Shown here: positions 5,781-12,467 of the stretch, in pieces | How positions within the stretch are numbered: position 1 is the stretch's first letter | Layout of the letters: each line of letters begins with the position of its first letter | Assembly: GCA_965370805.1 (NCBI GenBank) | Contig: CBDUVZ010000035.1 | Span: forward strand, 1 to 24,800 | Length of the DNA stretch: 24,800 bases | Source of the DNA: CBDUVZ01 sp965370805 | Lineage (GTDB): Bacteria > Hydrothermota > Tepidihabitantia > Tepidihabitantales > Tepidihabitantaceae | Reading direction: 5' to 3' | Notes under the pieces: model-generated | Told to the model about the DNA's origin: nothing | Databases searched by the model: none | What the model saw: only the letters and a program-made list of their open reading frames with translations | Program-made: the position numbers and the translations under genes

Positions 5781-8366
5781 CTACTCTTCCAGGGGCGTCG
5801 TCTCCTCATCCGGGCTCGGTTCGGCTTCGATCTCGGTGCCCTCTTCGGGCAGCAGTTCTTCGGTCTCGAAGATGAAGTCCGACTCCTCCATCACGATATC
5901 GATGTCGGCTTCGGCGCGCAGCCCCTGAACGAGCGCGGCATAAGTTTCTTCCTCCTTGGCGCGCCGGAGCTTGTTCTCCAGCTTGCCGCGCACTTCGGAG
6001 AGAGGACGGGTGTAGGCCTTCTTCTTTTCCTCAACCCTGATGAAAGTGTACGACGAATCGTCCAGCGTGATAATCCGCGATATCCGGTTCTCGGACAGGG
6101 CGAACGCCGCGTTGACGACTTTCTTGTCGCGCGACTCGTCACCTTTCTTCAGCCAGTGCATGTCGCCACCGCTCCACTTGCTGCCCGCGGTGGAGAATTT
6201 CTTCGCCAGGTCGGCGAAGGACATTTCCCGGGCCGTGTCCTTCTTTGTGACTTTGGCCAGCAGGACGCCGTCGGGGAGTTCGACGGGCTCGGACACGTCG
6301 TTGGTGTCCAGTCCGAACAGTCCGTCCACGAAGTCGGATGAGAGCGCTTTCTCCATGCCGACGTAGGTTCCCAGTGCAGCGGAATCGAGAACCGGCGTGG
6401 CGGCTGAATCCGTTACCACAGGAGGCCCGAGCAGTTCGACCAGCTCTTCCTCGGTGTCGGCCTGCCTGCAATCCGGGCGGTAGAGCTTGTCCTCTTTCGA
6501 TACGTCAACGAAGGCGAACCCGAGGTCATCCGAGTGATAGGGACCGGCGAGCGGGCAGGGTCTGCCGAGGTCGGGCACTTTCCGGCTTCCAATCGGCATG
6601 ACCGGGGTGTTCCGGAGCAGCGCGGGCGGGTCGGCCATGCTGAAGAGCCGGATGAGGGAATCGGTGTCGGTGGTTGTCGCCAGAACGTCCTTCAGTTCCG
6701 CGGCCCGGTCGGCGTCGCGGACGAGCAGCGCCCGGCCTCCGACCATTGCCGGGATTCGGCCGGCGACCGCCCAGCGTCTGAGCTGACGGGCGCGGGGTTT
6801 GGTCCGGGCCACGATTTCCCGCGCGCGGACCTGGGCAGGCACTTTGAACTCGGTGATGGTTGCCTTGTAATCGGCGTGGATTTCGGCGGAGTCGATTGAG
6901 ACCTGCTCGAATACCATCTTGCGTTTGTAGGTATCGAGCAGCATCCGGTCCCGGCGGGTGATGAACTGGTCCACGACCCGGTTCCAGAGCCATACCTGTT
7001 GCCTCTCGCATTCGAAGAGAATCAGCTTTTCGAGAATCATCTGTTCGAGTATCCGCTGCATGCCCTCGGGAGACTGGAACTGGCCCCGGTACATCGGCGG
7101 TATCGTATTGATGCGGGCTTCAAGCGCGGGCCGGTCGATAGCAATGCCATTGATGACGGCCAGCGGGGTCCGGTTCTCTTCGATGGCGGTGGAATCGATT
7201 TCAATCGAGGTCTTGCGTCTCAGTTCCTCGGTCTTTTCTTCGTAGAGCCGGTTGACGTTCTCCTGCCGGACCTGGGACAGAATCTGGTTACGTGCTTCCT
7301 CGTAGGGCCGGACGTGCTTCGGCTTCCGGTCGGTTATCTTGAGCAGGACGTAGCCGTCCTCGGTTTTGACGGGCTTGCTGATCTGTCCGGGTTTGAGTTT
7401 GAACGCGGTTGCTTCGATCGGTTTGGGGTGGACTCCCCGGGCGAACAGTCCCATGTCGCCGCCCCGGTCCTTGTCCGGAGCGATGGAGTGCTCTTTCGCC
7501 ACATCGTCCCACACCAGGGTCGTGTCGGTGAGGAGTTCCCGGCGGAGCGAATCGGCCATCTCTTTCGTATCGACCAGAATCTGGTAGGCGTGGACTTTCT
7601 CCGGGGTGGTGTACTTCGTGCCCTTGTCCTTGCGGTAGCGTCCCTGCAGGTGCTTTTCGCTCGGCTCGGCTTCCTCGGTGACGCTACGGCGATACCATTC
7701 CTCGAACAGCGCGCGGTCGCGAGCCTCGGTGAACGGATCGAGGAACGCCGGGTCGAGCATGATGCCGGCGGCCAGGGCAGCTTCGTAGAACAGCCGGTTG
7801 TCGACCATCGTGTCGAGCAATTGCTGCTTCCGCTCGAACGCCTCATAGGCGGAAGGGTTGCGGCTGATGCGGTCGTCCAGTTCGATCCGGGTTATCGGGT
7901 AGCCGTTGACATAGGCTACGCGGTCCTGGTAGTTCTTGCGGAAGCAGCGCTCGATGGCGTCGAGCGCGTCCGAGCCGTAGGTCGATTTCATGTACTGGGT
8001 GGCGACAATTTCGTAGTTGCGGGCCGCGTCCAGGTATTTCTCCTGCAGTTCCTGGGCAAGGGCCAGCCGGTACATGACGTCAGACCGACGCCGGTCACGG
8101 GGAAACTCCTCGAGCAGCCCGGTGTAAACCGATTCGGCCGCGGCGTAGTCATCGAGCTTATCGAGGAAAAGGTCGCCGAATTCCAGTCGAACCAGGAAGT
8201 TGTCGTTGCCGCGCTGGTACGTCAGTTCGAGACGTCCGAGCAGGTCACGGGCGGCGTCGTAGTCACGGGCTACATAGTGGTTGTAGATGCTGTCCAGGGC
8301 GGGTCCCAGTTTGGCCGCGCCGGCAACAGCGGCCAGAACGAGCAGTGCCGATGCTATTCTTCTCAT
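5781..8366 (-). CDS. Large periplasmic parvulin-type peptidyl-prolyl cis-trans isomerase (SurA/PpiD-like)
   Basis: 861 residues. A signal peptide (MRRIASALLVLAAVAGAAK) follows a good ribosome site (CAGGAGAC, 3 nt before ATG). Residues about 25-140 look like tetratricopeptide helices (YAAAESVYTGLLEEFP; YLDAARNYEIVATQY). Then comes a SurA-like chaperone segment (VAYVNGYPITRIELDDRI), and a parvulin domain at about 258-350: VHAYQILVDTKE, FARGVHPKPIEATAFKLKPG, EDGYVLLKITD. A second chaperone-like segment (LAVINGIAIDRPALEARI) precedes a second parvulin-like domain. That one appears split: its first strand (VRAREIVARTKPRA, about 510) is separated by some 180 residues from the rest (MSFADLAKKFS, SGGDMHWLKKGDE, about 715-790). 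The C-terminus is very acidic. Likely role: folding outer-membrane and secreted proteins such as the barrel encoded upstream. It is much longer than SurA. Confidence 0.88.
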   Translation of the reverse strand: MRRIASALLVLAAVAGAAKLGPALDSIYNHYVARDYDAARDLLGRLELTYQRGNDNFLVRLEFGDLFLDKLDDYAAAESVYTGLLEEFPRDRRRSDVMYRLALAQELQEKYLDAARNYEIVATQYMKSTYGSDALDAIERCFRKNYQDRVAYVNGYPITRIELDDRISRNPSAYEAFERKQQLLDTMVDNRLFYEAALAAGIMLDPAFLDPFTEARDRALFEEWYRRSVTEEAEPSEKHLQGRYRKDKGTKYTTPEKVHAYQILVDTKEMADSLRRELLTDTTLVWDDVAKEHSIAPDKDRGGDMGLFARGVHPKPIEATAFKLKPGQISKPVKTEDGYVLLKITDRKPKHVRPYEEARNQILSQVRQENVNRLYEEKTEELRRKTSIEIDSTAIEENRTPLAVINGIAIDRPALEARINTIPPMYRGQFQSPEGMQRILEQMILEKLILFECERQQVWLWNRVVDQFITRRDRMLLDTYKRKMVFEQVSIDSAEIHADYKATITEFKVPAQVRAREIVARTKPRARQLRRWAVAGRIPAMVGGRALLVRDADRAAELKDVLATTTDTDSLIRLFSMADPPALLRNTPVMPIGSRKVPDLGRPCPLAGPYHSDDLGFAFVDVSKEDKLYRPDCRQADTEEELVELLGPPVVTDSAATPVLDSAALGTYVGMEKALSSDFVDGLFGLDTNDVSEPVELPDGVLLAKVTKKDTAREMSFADLAKKFSTAGSKWSGGDMHWLKKGDESRDKKVVNAAFALSENRISRIITLDDSSYTFIRVEEKKKAYTRPLSEVRGKLENKLRRAKEEETYAALVQGLRAEADIDIVMEESDFIFETEELLPEEGTEIEAEPSPDEETTPLEE

Positions 8367-8385
8367 ATCGTCTCCTGTCTTGGTC

Positions 8386-8512
8386 TAATGATGAATGCCG
8401 AATGCCGAGTGTCGAATTCCGACTCTGCCTTTCGCCATGGTACCATCCGATGGCATTCTCCACTCCGTTTCATTCGTCATTCCCCATTTGTCATTCGTCC
8501 TTCGCCATTCCT
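8386..8512 (+). repeat. Pair of inverted heptad-repeat arrays
   Basis: The spacer between the prolyl isomerase and kinase genes is almost all repeat. At 8393-8422 the 7-mers GAATGCC, GAATGCC, GAGTGTC, GAATTCC run forward. At 8469-8512 their reverse complements run (CATTCGT, CATTCCC, CATTTGT, CATTCGT, CCTTCGC, CATTCCT). Between them is CCATCCGATGGCA, also present at 10159. The forward array ends about 25 bp from the isomerase start codon, leaving room only for its ribosome site. Confidence 0.8.
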
Positions 8513-8523
8513 TTCGTTCCAGG

Positions 8524-9084
8524 TCAGAACTGGAGCGCGACCATCATGACGGCTCCGGAGAAGATCGGAATGACCACGTTGTCATTGACTTCTATCGGAA
8601 GTGCCTCGACTACCGCAGCCGAAACAGCCCCAAGGATACCGACCGAAAGGGGAAGGTCAAGTCCGGGCAGGACGGACACCACGTAGGCGACTCCGACGCA
8701 TGCGACAAGTCCGGCCAGCGTGCCCTCGACGGTCTTCCGGAAGAACCGGATCCGGCCCAGCGACAGGCCGACGATAGCGGCCAGGGTGTCGCCGACCGCC
8801 AGGAATGAAATCGCGGCGATGAACACGCCCCGGCCCTGTGCCAGGCTGGTGCCGAAGGTTCCGCTGCCGTAGACGAACATGCAGATCAGCGACGCCAGCA
8901 TCAGGTAGCTGCCCCCGGTGAGCGAAGTCAGTTCCCGGCGGCGCAGCAGCGAGCCGAACAGGATGATGAAAATGCCCTTGAACGGATTGAGACGCAGGCG
9001 CAGGAAATCGACCACCAGGAACGTCATCGTCGCAACCGACATCAGGATGAGGGCAAGTCCGCGAGGCAGCGGATAGTAGAGCAC
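8524..9084 (-). CDS. Dolichol/polyprenol (diacylglycerol) kinase-like integral membrane protein
   Basis: 186 residues from the GTG at 9084, with about six hydrophobic segments. It carries the conserved signatures of the SEC59/DGK1-type CTP-dependent lipid kinase and cytidylyltransferase-like family: GDTLAAIVGLSLGRIR, RKTVEGTLAG and EALPIEVNDNVVIPIFSG. The likely substrate is a polyprenol or diacylglycerol. The true N-terminus is probably longer: upstream of the GTG the same frame reads 'ELGRKLAHLLALLIP', which matches the usual family N-terminus, but it has no ATG, GTG or TTG. The only candidates are ATT at 9141, which would overlap the upstream gene's stop, or CTG at 9126. A non-standard start coupled to the barrel gene is the best reading. 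Coordinates here are the conservative ones. Confidence 0.82.
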   Translation of the reverse strand: MLYYPLPRGLALILMSVATMTFLVVDFLRLRLNPFKGIFIILFGSLLRRRELTSLTGGSYLMLASLICMFVYGSGTFGTSLAQGRGVFIAAISFLAVGDTLAAIVGLSLGRIRFFRKTVEGTLAGLVACVGVAYVVSVLPGLDLPLSVGILGAVSAAVVEALPIEVNDNVVIPIFSGAVMMVALQF

Positions 9085-9134
9085 CGGGATGAGCAGGGCC
9101 AGCAGGTGAGCCAGCTTGCGGCCCAGCTCGGCAC

Positions 9135-10124
9135 CTAGAATTCGATGCCCCCGGAGACCTGCTGCGCGCTGCCGAGGTCGCGAGTGCCGGACGCATAGCC
9201 GGTGGCGTAGCCGTAGTCGATGTAAAGCCTCTTGTACCGGGCACCGATGCCGAAGGTGAAATTGCCCTGGTGCATGCCGAGTCGCCCGAACAGCCGGTCG
9301 CGGAACGAGTACTCAAGGCCCATGTTCTGGTTCAGGCCGGCATCCTCGACCGCGGCTTCCACCTCCAGGGTCAACCCGAGGGCGTCCCGGCCGAACCGGA
9401 AGACTTTGCTCACGCCCAGGGCGGCTTTTGGCGTGACGTATTCCCGCGTGCCACTGTCCCAGAACAGGGGAGACGTGCTGACGTTCCGGACCCGGAGACC
9501 GATATCGATTCCGGCTCCCGGGGTCAGGGCAAGTCCGAGGTCGATGCCCATGCCGAAGCAACTGCCGCCATCCACACCCAGTGCCTGGTAGATGATTTTG
9601 GCGTTGCCGCCGAGCGCCACATGGGGTGTCAGGATGCGGGCGTAATTGACGTAGCCGACGAACTGGTTGGCGCTGACGGTGCGGTCCAGGTAGGGTCGGT
9701 TGTTCTCCCCGGGCGGCAGGGTCTCGACCGGCAGCTTGGTCAGCTTGATGCCGGGAATGCCGTTATGCAGTACGGCGACGCCGAACGACTGCAGCCCGGC
9801 CGGGAAGGAGATACCGATGAAGTTATGCTGGAGCAGGCCGGAGAAATCCTCGGAGTGGAGGAAGACGGCCGAAGTCCGTTCGCCGCGCCCGGCCATGGCC
9901 GGATTGTAGTAGATGGCGGTCGGGCCGATAGCGGAGGCCACTACCGCTCCGCCCATTCCGGTTGCCCGGGCCGACGTTCCGAGTTCTTCGAAGTCCCCCG
10001 CGTACTCGGTCGCGCGGGCGGTCATGGCTATCGTCAGGACCAGCAAAGCTGCGATGAATGCCGAATGGCGAATGGCGAATGGCGAATTCCGAATTCCGCT
10101 CTGCGACGCAGGAGCAGGTGCCAT
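9135..10124 (-). CDS. PorV/PorQ family outer-membrane beta-barrel protein
   Basis: Up to 330 residues; the start is uncertain. After a signal-like core (IAALLVLTIAMTARA) the mature part begins EYAGDFEELGTSARATGMGG, then 'AVVASAIGPTAIYYNPAMAG', the hallmark of the PorV/PorQ (UPF0164-like) family. Many amphipathic strands follow, and the protein ends GGIEF with a terminal Phe, as in outer-membrane barrels. PorV in Bacteroidetes shuttles type IX cargo to the sortase; several paralogs exist, so this one may serve another secretion or surface role. The N-terminal part of the frame (NSPFAIRHSAF) is translated repeat DNA. ATG 10124 is the nearest ATG upstream of the signal core, but no Shine-Dalgarno precedes it. 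The kinase-like gene follows immediately and probably overlaps. Confidence 0.8.
   Translation of the reverse strand: MAPAPASQSGIRNSPFAIRHSAFIAALLVLTIAMTARATEYAGDFEELGTSARATGMGGAVVASAIGPTAIYYNPAMAGRGERTSAVFLHSEDFSGLLQHNFIGISFPAGLQSFGVAVLHNGIPGIKLTKLPVETLPPGENNRPYLDRTVSANQFVGYVNYARILTPHVALGGNAKIIYQALGVDGGSCFGMGIDLGLALTPGAGIDIGLRVRNVSTSPLFWDSGTREYVTPKAALGVSKVFRFGRDALGLTLEVEAAVEDAGLNQNMGLEYSFRDRLFGRLGMHQGNFTFGIGARYKRLYIDYGYATGYASGTRDLGSAQQVSGGIEF
10056..10093 (+). repeat. Heptad-repeat array overlapping the barrel gene's 5' end
   Basis: Consecutive 7-mers GAATGCC, GAATGGC (three times), GAATTCC, GAATTCC. On the minus strand this array lies directly upstream of the hydrophobic signal core and is in frame with it, so the repeat supplies residues or lies just before an unrecognised start. 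Confidence 0.8.
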
Positions 10125-10137
10125 TGGATGGCTCAAT

Positions 10138-10225
10138 CTGTGTCTATCCGTGTTGTGCCATCCGATGGCACTTTCCGCTCGGGTCTGAACCCTGTGTCTA
10201 TCCGTGTTCATCTGTGGTTCACTCG
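10138..10225 (+). repeat. 10-nt-period repeats (CTGTGTCTAT family), two copies
   Basis: CTGTGTCTATCCGTGTT occurs at 10138-10154 and again at 10192-10208. The second copy continues as CATCTGTGGTTCA, so the period is about 10 nt. Between them lies GCCATCCGATGGCA (10158-10171), shared with the spacer at 8448. A related copy is at 11626-11650. The array fills the gap between the NHL protein and barrel genes. Confidence 0.8.
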
Positions 10226-10241
10226 CTCCAATCGTTTTCTC

Positions 10242-11522
10242 TCAATTGTCGGGCACCCGCCAGACCTTCCCTGCCAGTTCCTTCTTGAAGGTGTACTTCG
10301 GTTTGCTGTAGGTCGGCTTGACGGTCACTGCAATTCCGTATTCCCCTTCCGGCACGAGATTGCCCTTGTCGTCCAGCCCGTCCCAGACGATGAGCACTTC
10401 GCCCGGTCGCTGTTGGTGCGGCGGCGTGAGGGTCCGAACCGCTGCGCCGGACGCGTCGTTGATCCGCACCGTGATGCTGGCGACTTCGGTGACGTAGAGC
10501 GCAATGGTCGTGCCCGGCCGCCTCGAATCGAACGATGGAGGATAGCAGCCGATGAGATAGCCGTCAAGTCCCACCCAGTAGTAATGGCCGCCTTCGGTTT
10601 CGTTCAGGAACAACTGGCCGAAGCGGCGCCAGAGGGCGATACCGCGGGGCGAGTCGAGTTCGCCTGATTTGCCGTAGGACACGATGTACTTGAGGGCGGG
10701 GTCGAACATGTGAATCTGGGAGGCGGTCCGGTCGGTGACGTAGACATTGCCGTGCCGGTCAAAAGCGCAATAGGCGAAGCCGGCTTCGTCGACACCGATG
10801 CGGCGCATGTCCACCCGGCGGAGCAGTTGTCCGGAGATGGACAGCAGGTTGATTCTCGTCCGGTCCCGGTCTACGACCACGGCGCAGTCGCTGCCGAACT
10901 CGTTGTAGTCGGCATTGCGGTCGAGCACGGCGATTGCGGTGGGGCCTTCGAGTTCGGCGTCCCAGGTCGCTTTGAGCGTTCCGTCCGGGTTGAAGATGGC
11001 GACGCGGTTGTTGTCCGTATCGGCTACGTAGACGCGGCCGCGGGAATCGAGGCTGACGTCGTGGGGAAAAGACAGGCCGGATTCGAGTACCGATACCCAC
11101 TGCAATTCGGTGTCGGAATAGCGCAGCCGGACGACCCGGTTGTTGCCGGCATCGGCAACGTAGACATCGCCCGCCGGGTTGCAGCAGATACCGTGCGGCC
11201 GGTTGAACTGGCCGGTATCGGAGCCGGCCGAGCCGTATATCCGCGGTTGAATCAGCTTGACGTTGTAGACAATCTGGCCGGTGCCGGAATTGACGGTGAA
11301 CAAGGTCAGGATGTGGTCGTCGCGGCCGGTGGAAGGGTCGTCTTCCTCGACCATTTTGGCGCCGCACATGCCCTGCGGGTCATTGACCTCGAAGCCTCTG
11401 CCAAGATACAACTCAAGGTAGAATCTGCCTACCTTGTGGAATCCGAGGGTATGCTTGAACGGCGGCACCAACAGGGTCGTCGGTGTCTCCACTATCAACA
11501 GCAAAAGTAAGAGCAACTGCAA
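10242..11522 (-). CDS. Secreted NHL-repeat beta-propeller protein with FlgD-like Ig domain
   Basis: About 426 residues from the TTG at 11522, which gives a signal-like start (MQLLLLLLLIVETPTT) and fits the promoter; an earlier TTG at 11579 is possible but lies inside repeat DNA. Residues about 80-330 contain NHL blades: 'GQFNRPHGICCNPAGDVYVA' and 'DAGNNRVVRL'; 'FPHDVSLDSRGRVYVADTDN' and 'NRVAIFNPDG'; 'AGFAYCAFDRHGNVYVTDRT'; 'SPRGIALWRRFGQLFLNE'. The C-terminal 90 residues form a FlgD-type Ig-like fold: ASITVRINDASGAAVRTL, VLIVWDGLDDKGNLVPEGEY. NHL propellers usually bind protein, peptide or RNA partners; the ligand here is unknown. The protein likely sits in the periplasm or outside the cell. 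It is first in the minus-strand block. Confidence 0.82.
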   Translation of the reverse strand: MQLLLLLLLIVETPTTLLVPPFKHTLGFHKVGRFYLELYLGRGFEVNDPQGMCGAKMVEEDDPSTGRDDHILTLFTVNSGTGQIVYNVKLIQPRIYGSAGSDTGQFNRPHGICCNPAGDVYVADAGNNRVVRLRYSDTELQWVSVLESGLSFPHDVSLDSRGRVYVADTDNNRVAIFNPDGTLKATWDAELEGPTAIAVLDRNADYNEFGSDCAVVVDRDRTRINLLSISGQLLRRVDMRRIGVDEAGFAYCAFDRHGNVYVTDRTASQIHMFDPALKYIVSYGKSGELDSPRGIALWRRFGQLFLNETEGGHYYWVGLDGYLIGCYPPSFDSRRPGTTIALYVTEVASITVRINDASGAAVRTLTPPHQQRPGEVLIVWDGLDDKGNLVPEGEYGIAVTVKPTYSKPKYTFKKELAGKVWRVPDN

Positions 11523-11529
11523 CGCCGAA

Positions 11530-11557
11530 ATGGTATCGGCCGCATAGCCGAAGTCAA
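11530..11557 (-). promoter_or_regulatory. Candidate promoter, near-leaderless
   Basis: On the minus strand TTGACT (11557-11552), a 16-nt spacer and TACCAT (11535-11530), then 7 nt to the TTG at 11522. The geometry matches the promoters at 1971, 4211 and 22231, though the -10 box is weaker. Confidence 0.45.
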
Positions 11558-11578
11558 GGCAACAGGCGGTCCATTCCA

Positions 11579-11745
11579 ATGCCGAGTGTCGAATTCCGAT
11601 TGGGCGAATGCGGACTTCCGGCTTTCATCTGTGTTTATCTGTGGTTACTCTGTCCGCGTTTGAGATTGCCACAGGCGCTACGCGCCTTCGCAATGACAGA
11701 CCTCTTCTTGGCGGCCTTGGCGCTCTTGGCGGTTGCTCTTTTCCG
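11579..11745 (+). repeat. Composite repeat island: 7-nt, 10-nt, palindromic and 9-nt families together
   Basis: In order: heptads (AATGCC, GAGTGTC, GAATTCC) at 11579-11600; the 10-nt family (CATCTGTGTTTATCTGTGG) at 11626-11650; the palindromic element inverted at 11662-11698, with GGCGC-TA-CGCGCC-like inner arms and GCAATGAC at its end; then inverted CCAAG units at 11707-11740. All four families of the window occur side by side here. I see no protein gene in 11580-11860. Confidence 0.8.
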
Positions 11746-11820
11746 TTTGGTTTCTTTACTTTCCGTAACACGCAAAACCGGCCAGATATAACACCTGAAA
11801 TCCACGTTTGGCCCGACCCC

Positions 11821-11833
11821 GGGGACCGTCCCC
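11821..11833. repeat. Palindrome GGGGACCGTCCCC
   Basis: A 6-bp inverted repeat with one central base, followed by TGTCCTCACCAATTTCGTCC. A related string (TGTCCCCGATTCCTCAATTT, then CGTCC) occurs without the palindrome at 5671-5695, between two convergent genes. It may belong to a REP-like family; this is inference. Confidence 0.5.
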
Positions 11834-11852
11834 TGTCCTCACCAATTTCGTC

Positions 11853-12143
11853 CCGAAACACGTCGCCAAACACGTCGCCAACTACGTCGCCAAACACGTC
11901 GTCAATCATGTCGCCAACCACGTCGCTAATGATGTCGCCAATGACGTCGCCAACTACGTCGCCAACCACGTCGCCAACCACGTCGCCAATGACGTCGCCA
12001 ATGATGTCGCCAACCACGTCGCCAATGACGTCGCCAATGATGTCGCCAATGACGTCGCCAATGATGTCGCCAATCATGTCGTCAATGATGTCGCCAACCA
12101 CGTCGCCAATCATGTCGTCACCTTCGTCCCGATTGTCGGCCAC
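11853..12143 (-). CDS. Possible GD[VI][VI]-repeat protein (doubtful)
   Basis: From the GTG at 12143 the minus strand reads MADNRDEGDDMIGDVVGD and then about 20 tetrapeptides of the form G-D-hydrophobic-hydrophobic. Base changes between units keep V, I, M or F at the two hydrophobic sites, while the Asp never changes. This is the most conservative reading of the minisatellite and is the reason to list it. Against it: no ribosome site or signal peptide is evident, and the frame runs on into known intergenic repeats (open to 11625), so the listed lower coordinate is only where the repeat-like peptide ends. No function can be proposed. Confidence 0.2.
11862..12113. repeat. Minisatellite: 21 tandem 12-bp units
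   Basis: Twenty-one uninterrupted units of consensus GTCGCCAAYSAY, with no length variation. Variants are confined mainly to the last four bases (ACAC, CTAC, CCAC, TGAC, TGAT, TCAT); three units have GTCGTC and one has GTCGCT. The array contains no stop codon in several frames: the minus strand reads [VI]-[VI]-G-D, one plus frame reads V-A-N-[HDY], another T-S-P-[MTN]. A partial 22nd unit follows at 12114. Confidence 0.92.
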
Positions 12144-12272
12144 AGCCTCGAACAGGCCATCGAATGGAATTCCCCGTCACGGGACTGGATGGCGTTTCCG
12201 ACCCTGGCTTCGGTGATTTCGGGTTCGTTGAGGGTCTGAGCCGGCGATTGGAAGTTCCGGACATTGCGTAAC

Positions 12273-12301
12273 TTGACATCCACCCCGGGGTGTTCTATAA
12301 T
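12273..12301 (+). promoter_or_regulatory. Consensus sigma-70-type promoter of the surface-protein operon
   Basis: TTGACA (12273-12278), a 17-nt spacer and TATAAT (12296-12301): a perfect match at both boxes and in spacing. Transcription should begin near 12308, leaving a leader of about 160 nt before the ATG at 12468. Confidence 0.9.
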
Positions 12302-12307
12302 CATCTT

Positions 12308-12467
12308 GCACTCCTGCGAGCGGCACTCGCTGGCGAGAGAGGTCTGTCGATTGCGGGAGCAGCCGGGCGTGGGCTGAGAACCCGGCGAGTTACTCCGAAG
12401 ACCAGACGGGTGCGCGGGTTACCACCCCAATAAGTTAGGCGGCAAACGACCTCACAAGGAGGTTCCG
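12308..12467 (+). promoter_or_regulatory. Structured 5' leader of unknown class, with partly paired ribosome site
   Basis: Nested complementary arms can be drawn. GGTCT (12341-12345) pairs with AGACC (12399-12403). GGAG (12356-12359) pairs with CTCC (12393-12396). CCGGG (12363-12367) pairs with CCCGG (12381-12385). A second hairpin pairs GGGTG (12408-12412) with CACCC (12423-12427). An upstream hairpin is GCGAG-CGGCA-CTCGC. The Shine-Dalgarno AGGAGG (12457-12462) is strong, 5 nt from the ATG, and can be partly masked by CCTC at 12450-12453. It fits no riboswitch class I know. A regulatory RNA is possible but unproven. Confidence 0.45.

Noticed and set aside
6999..8549. Long open frame (about 516 codons) on the plus strand, antisense to the prolyl isomerase gene
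   Set aside because: High GC makes antisense frames stay open. The minus-strand protein has clear parvulin motifs and a signal peptide; the plus-strand translation has no recognisable motif.
9270..10667. Long plus-strand open frame across the barrel gene and part of the NHL gene
   Set aside because: It crosses repeat arrays and two well-supported minus-strand genes, and its translation contains the translated repeats.
11862..12113. CRISPR array
   Set aside because: Units are 12 bp and directly adjacent, with no unique spacers.
12110..12304. Short minus-strand open frame starting over the operon promoter
   Set aside because: 64 codons, no ribosome site, no recognisable motif, and it overlaps a consensus promoter of the opposite strand.
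12374..12386. CTGAGA in the leader, as in the TPP riboswitch
   Set aside because: The other TPP-box elements and three-way layout are missing; the hexamer lies in a simple hairpin loop.
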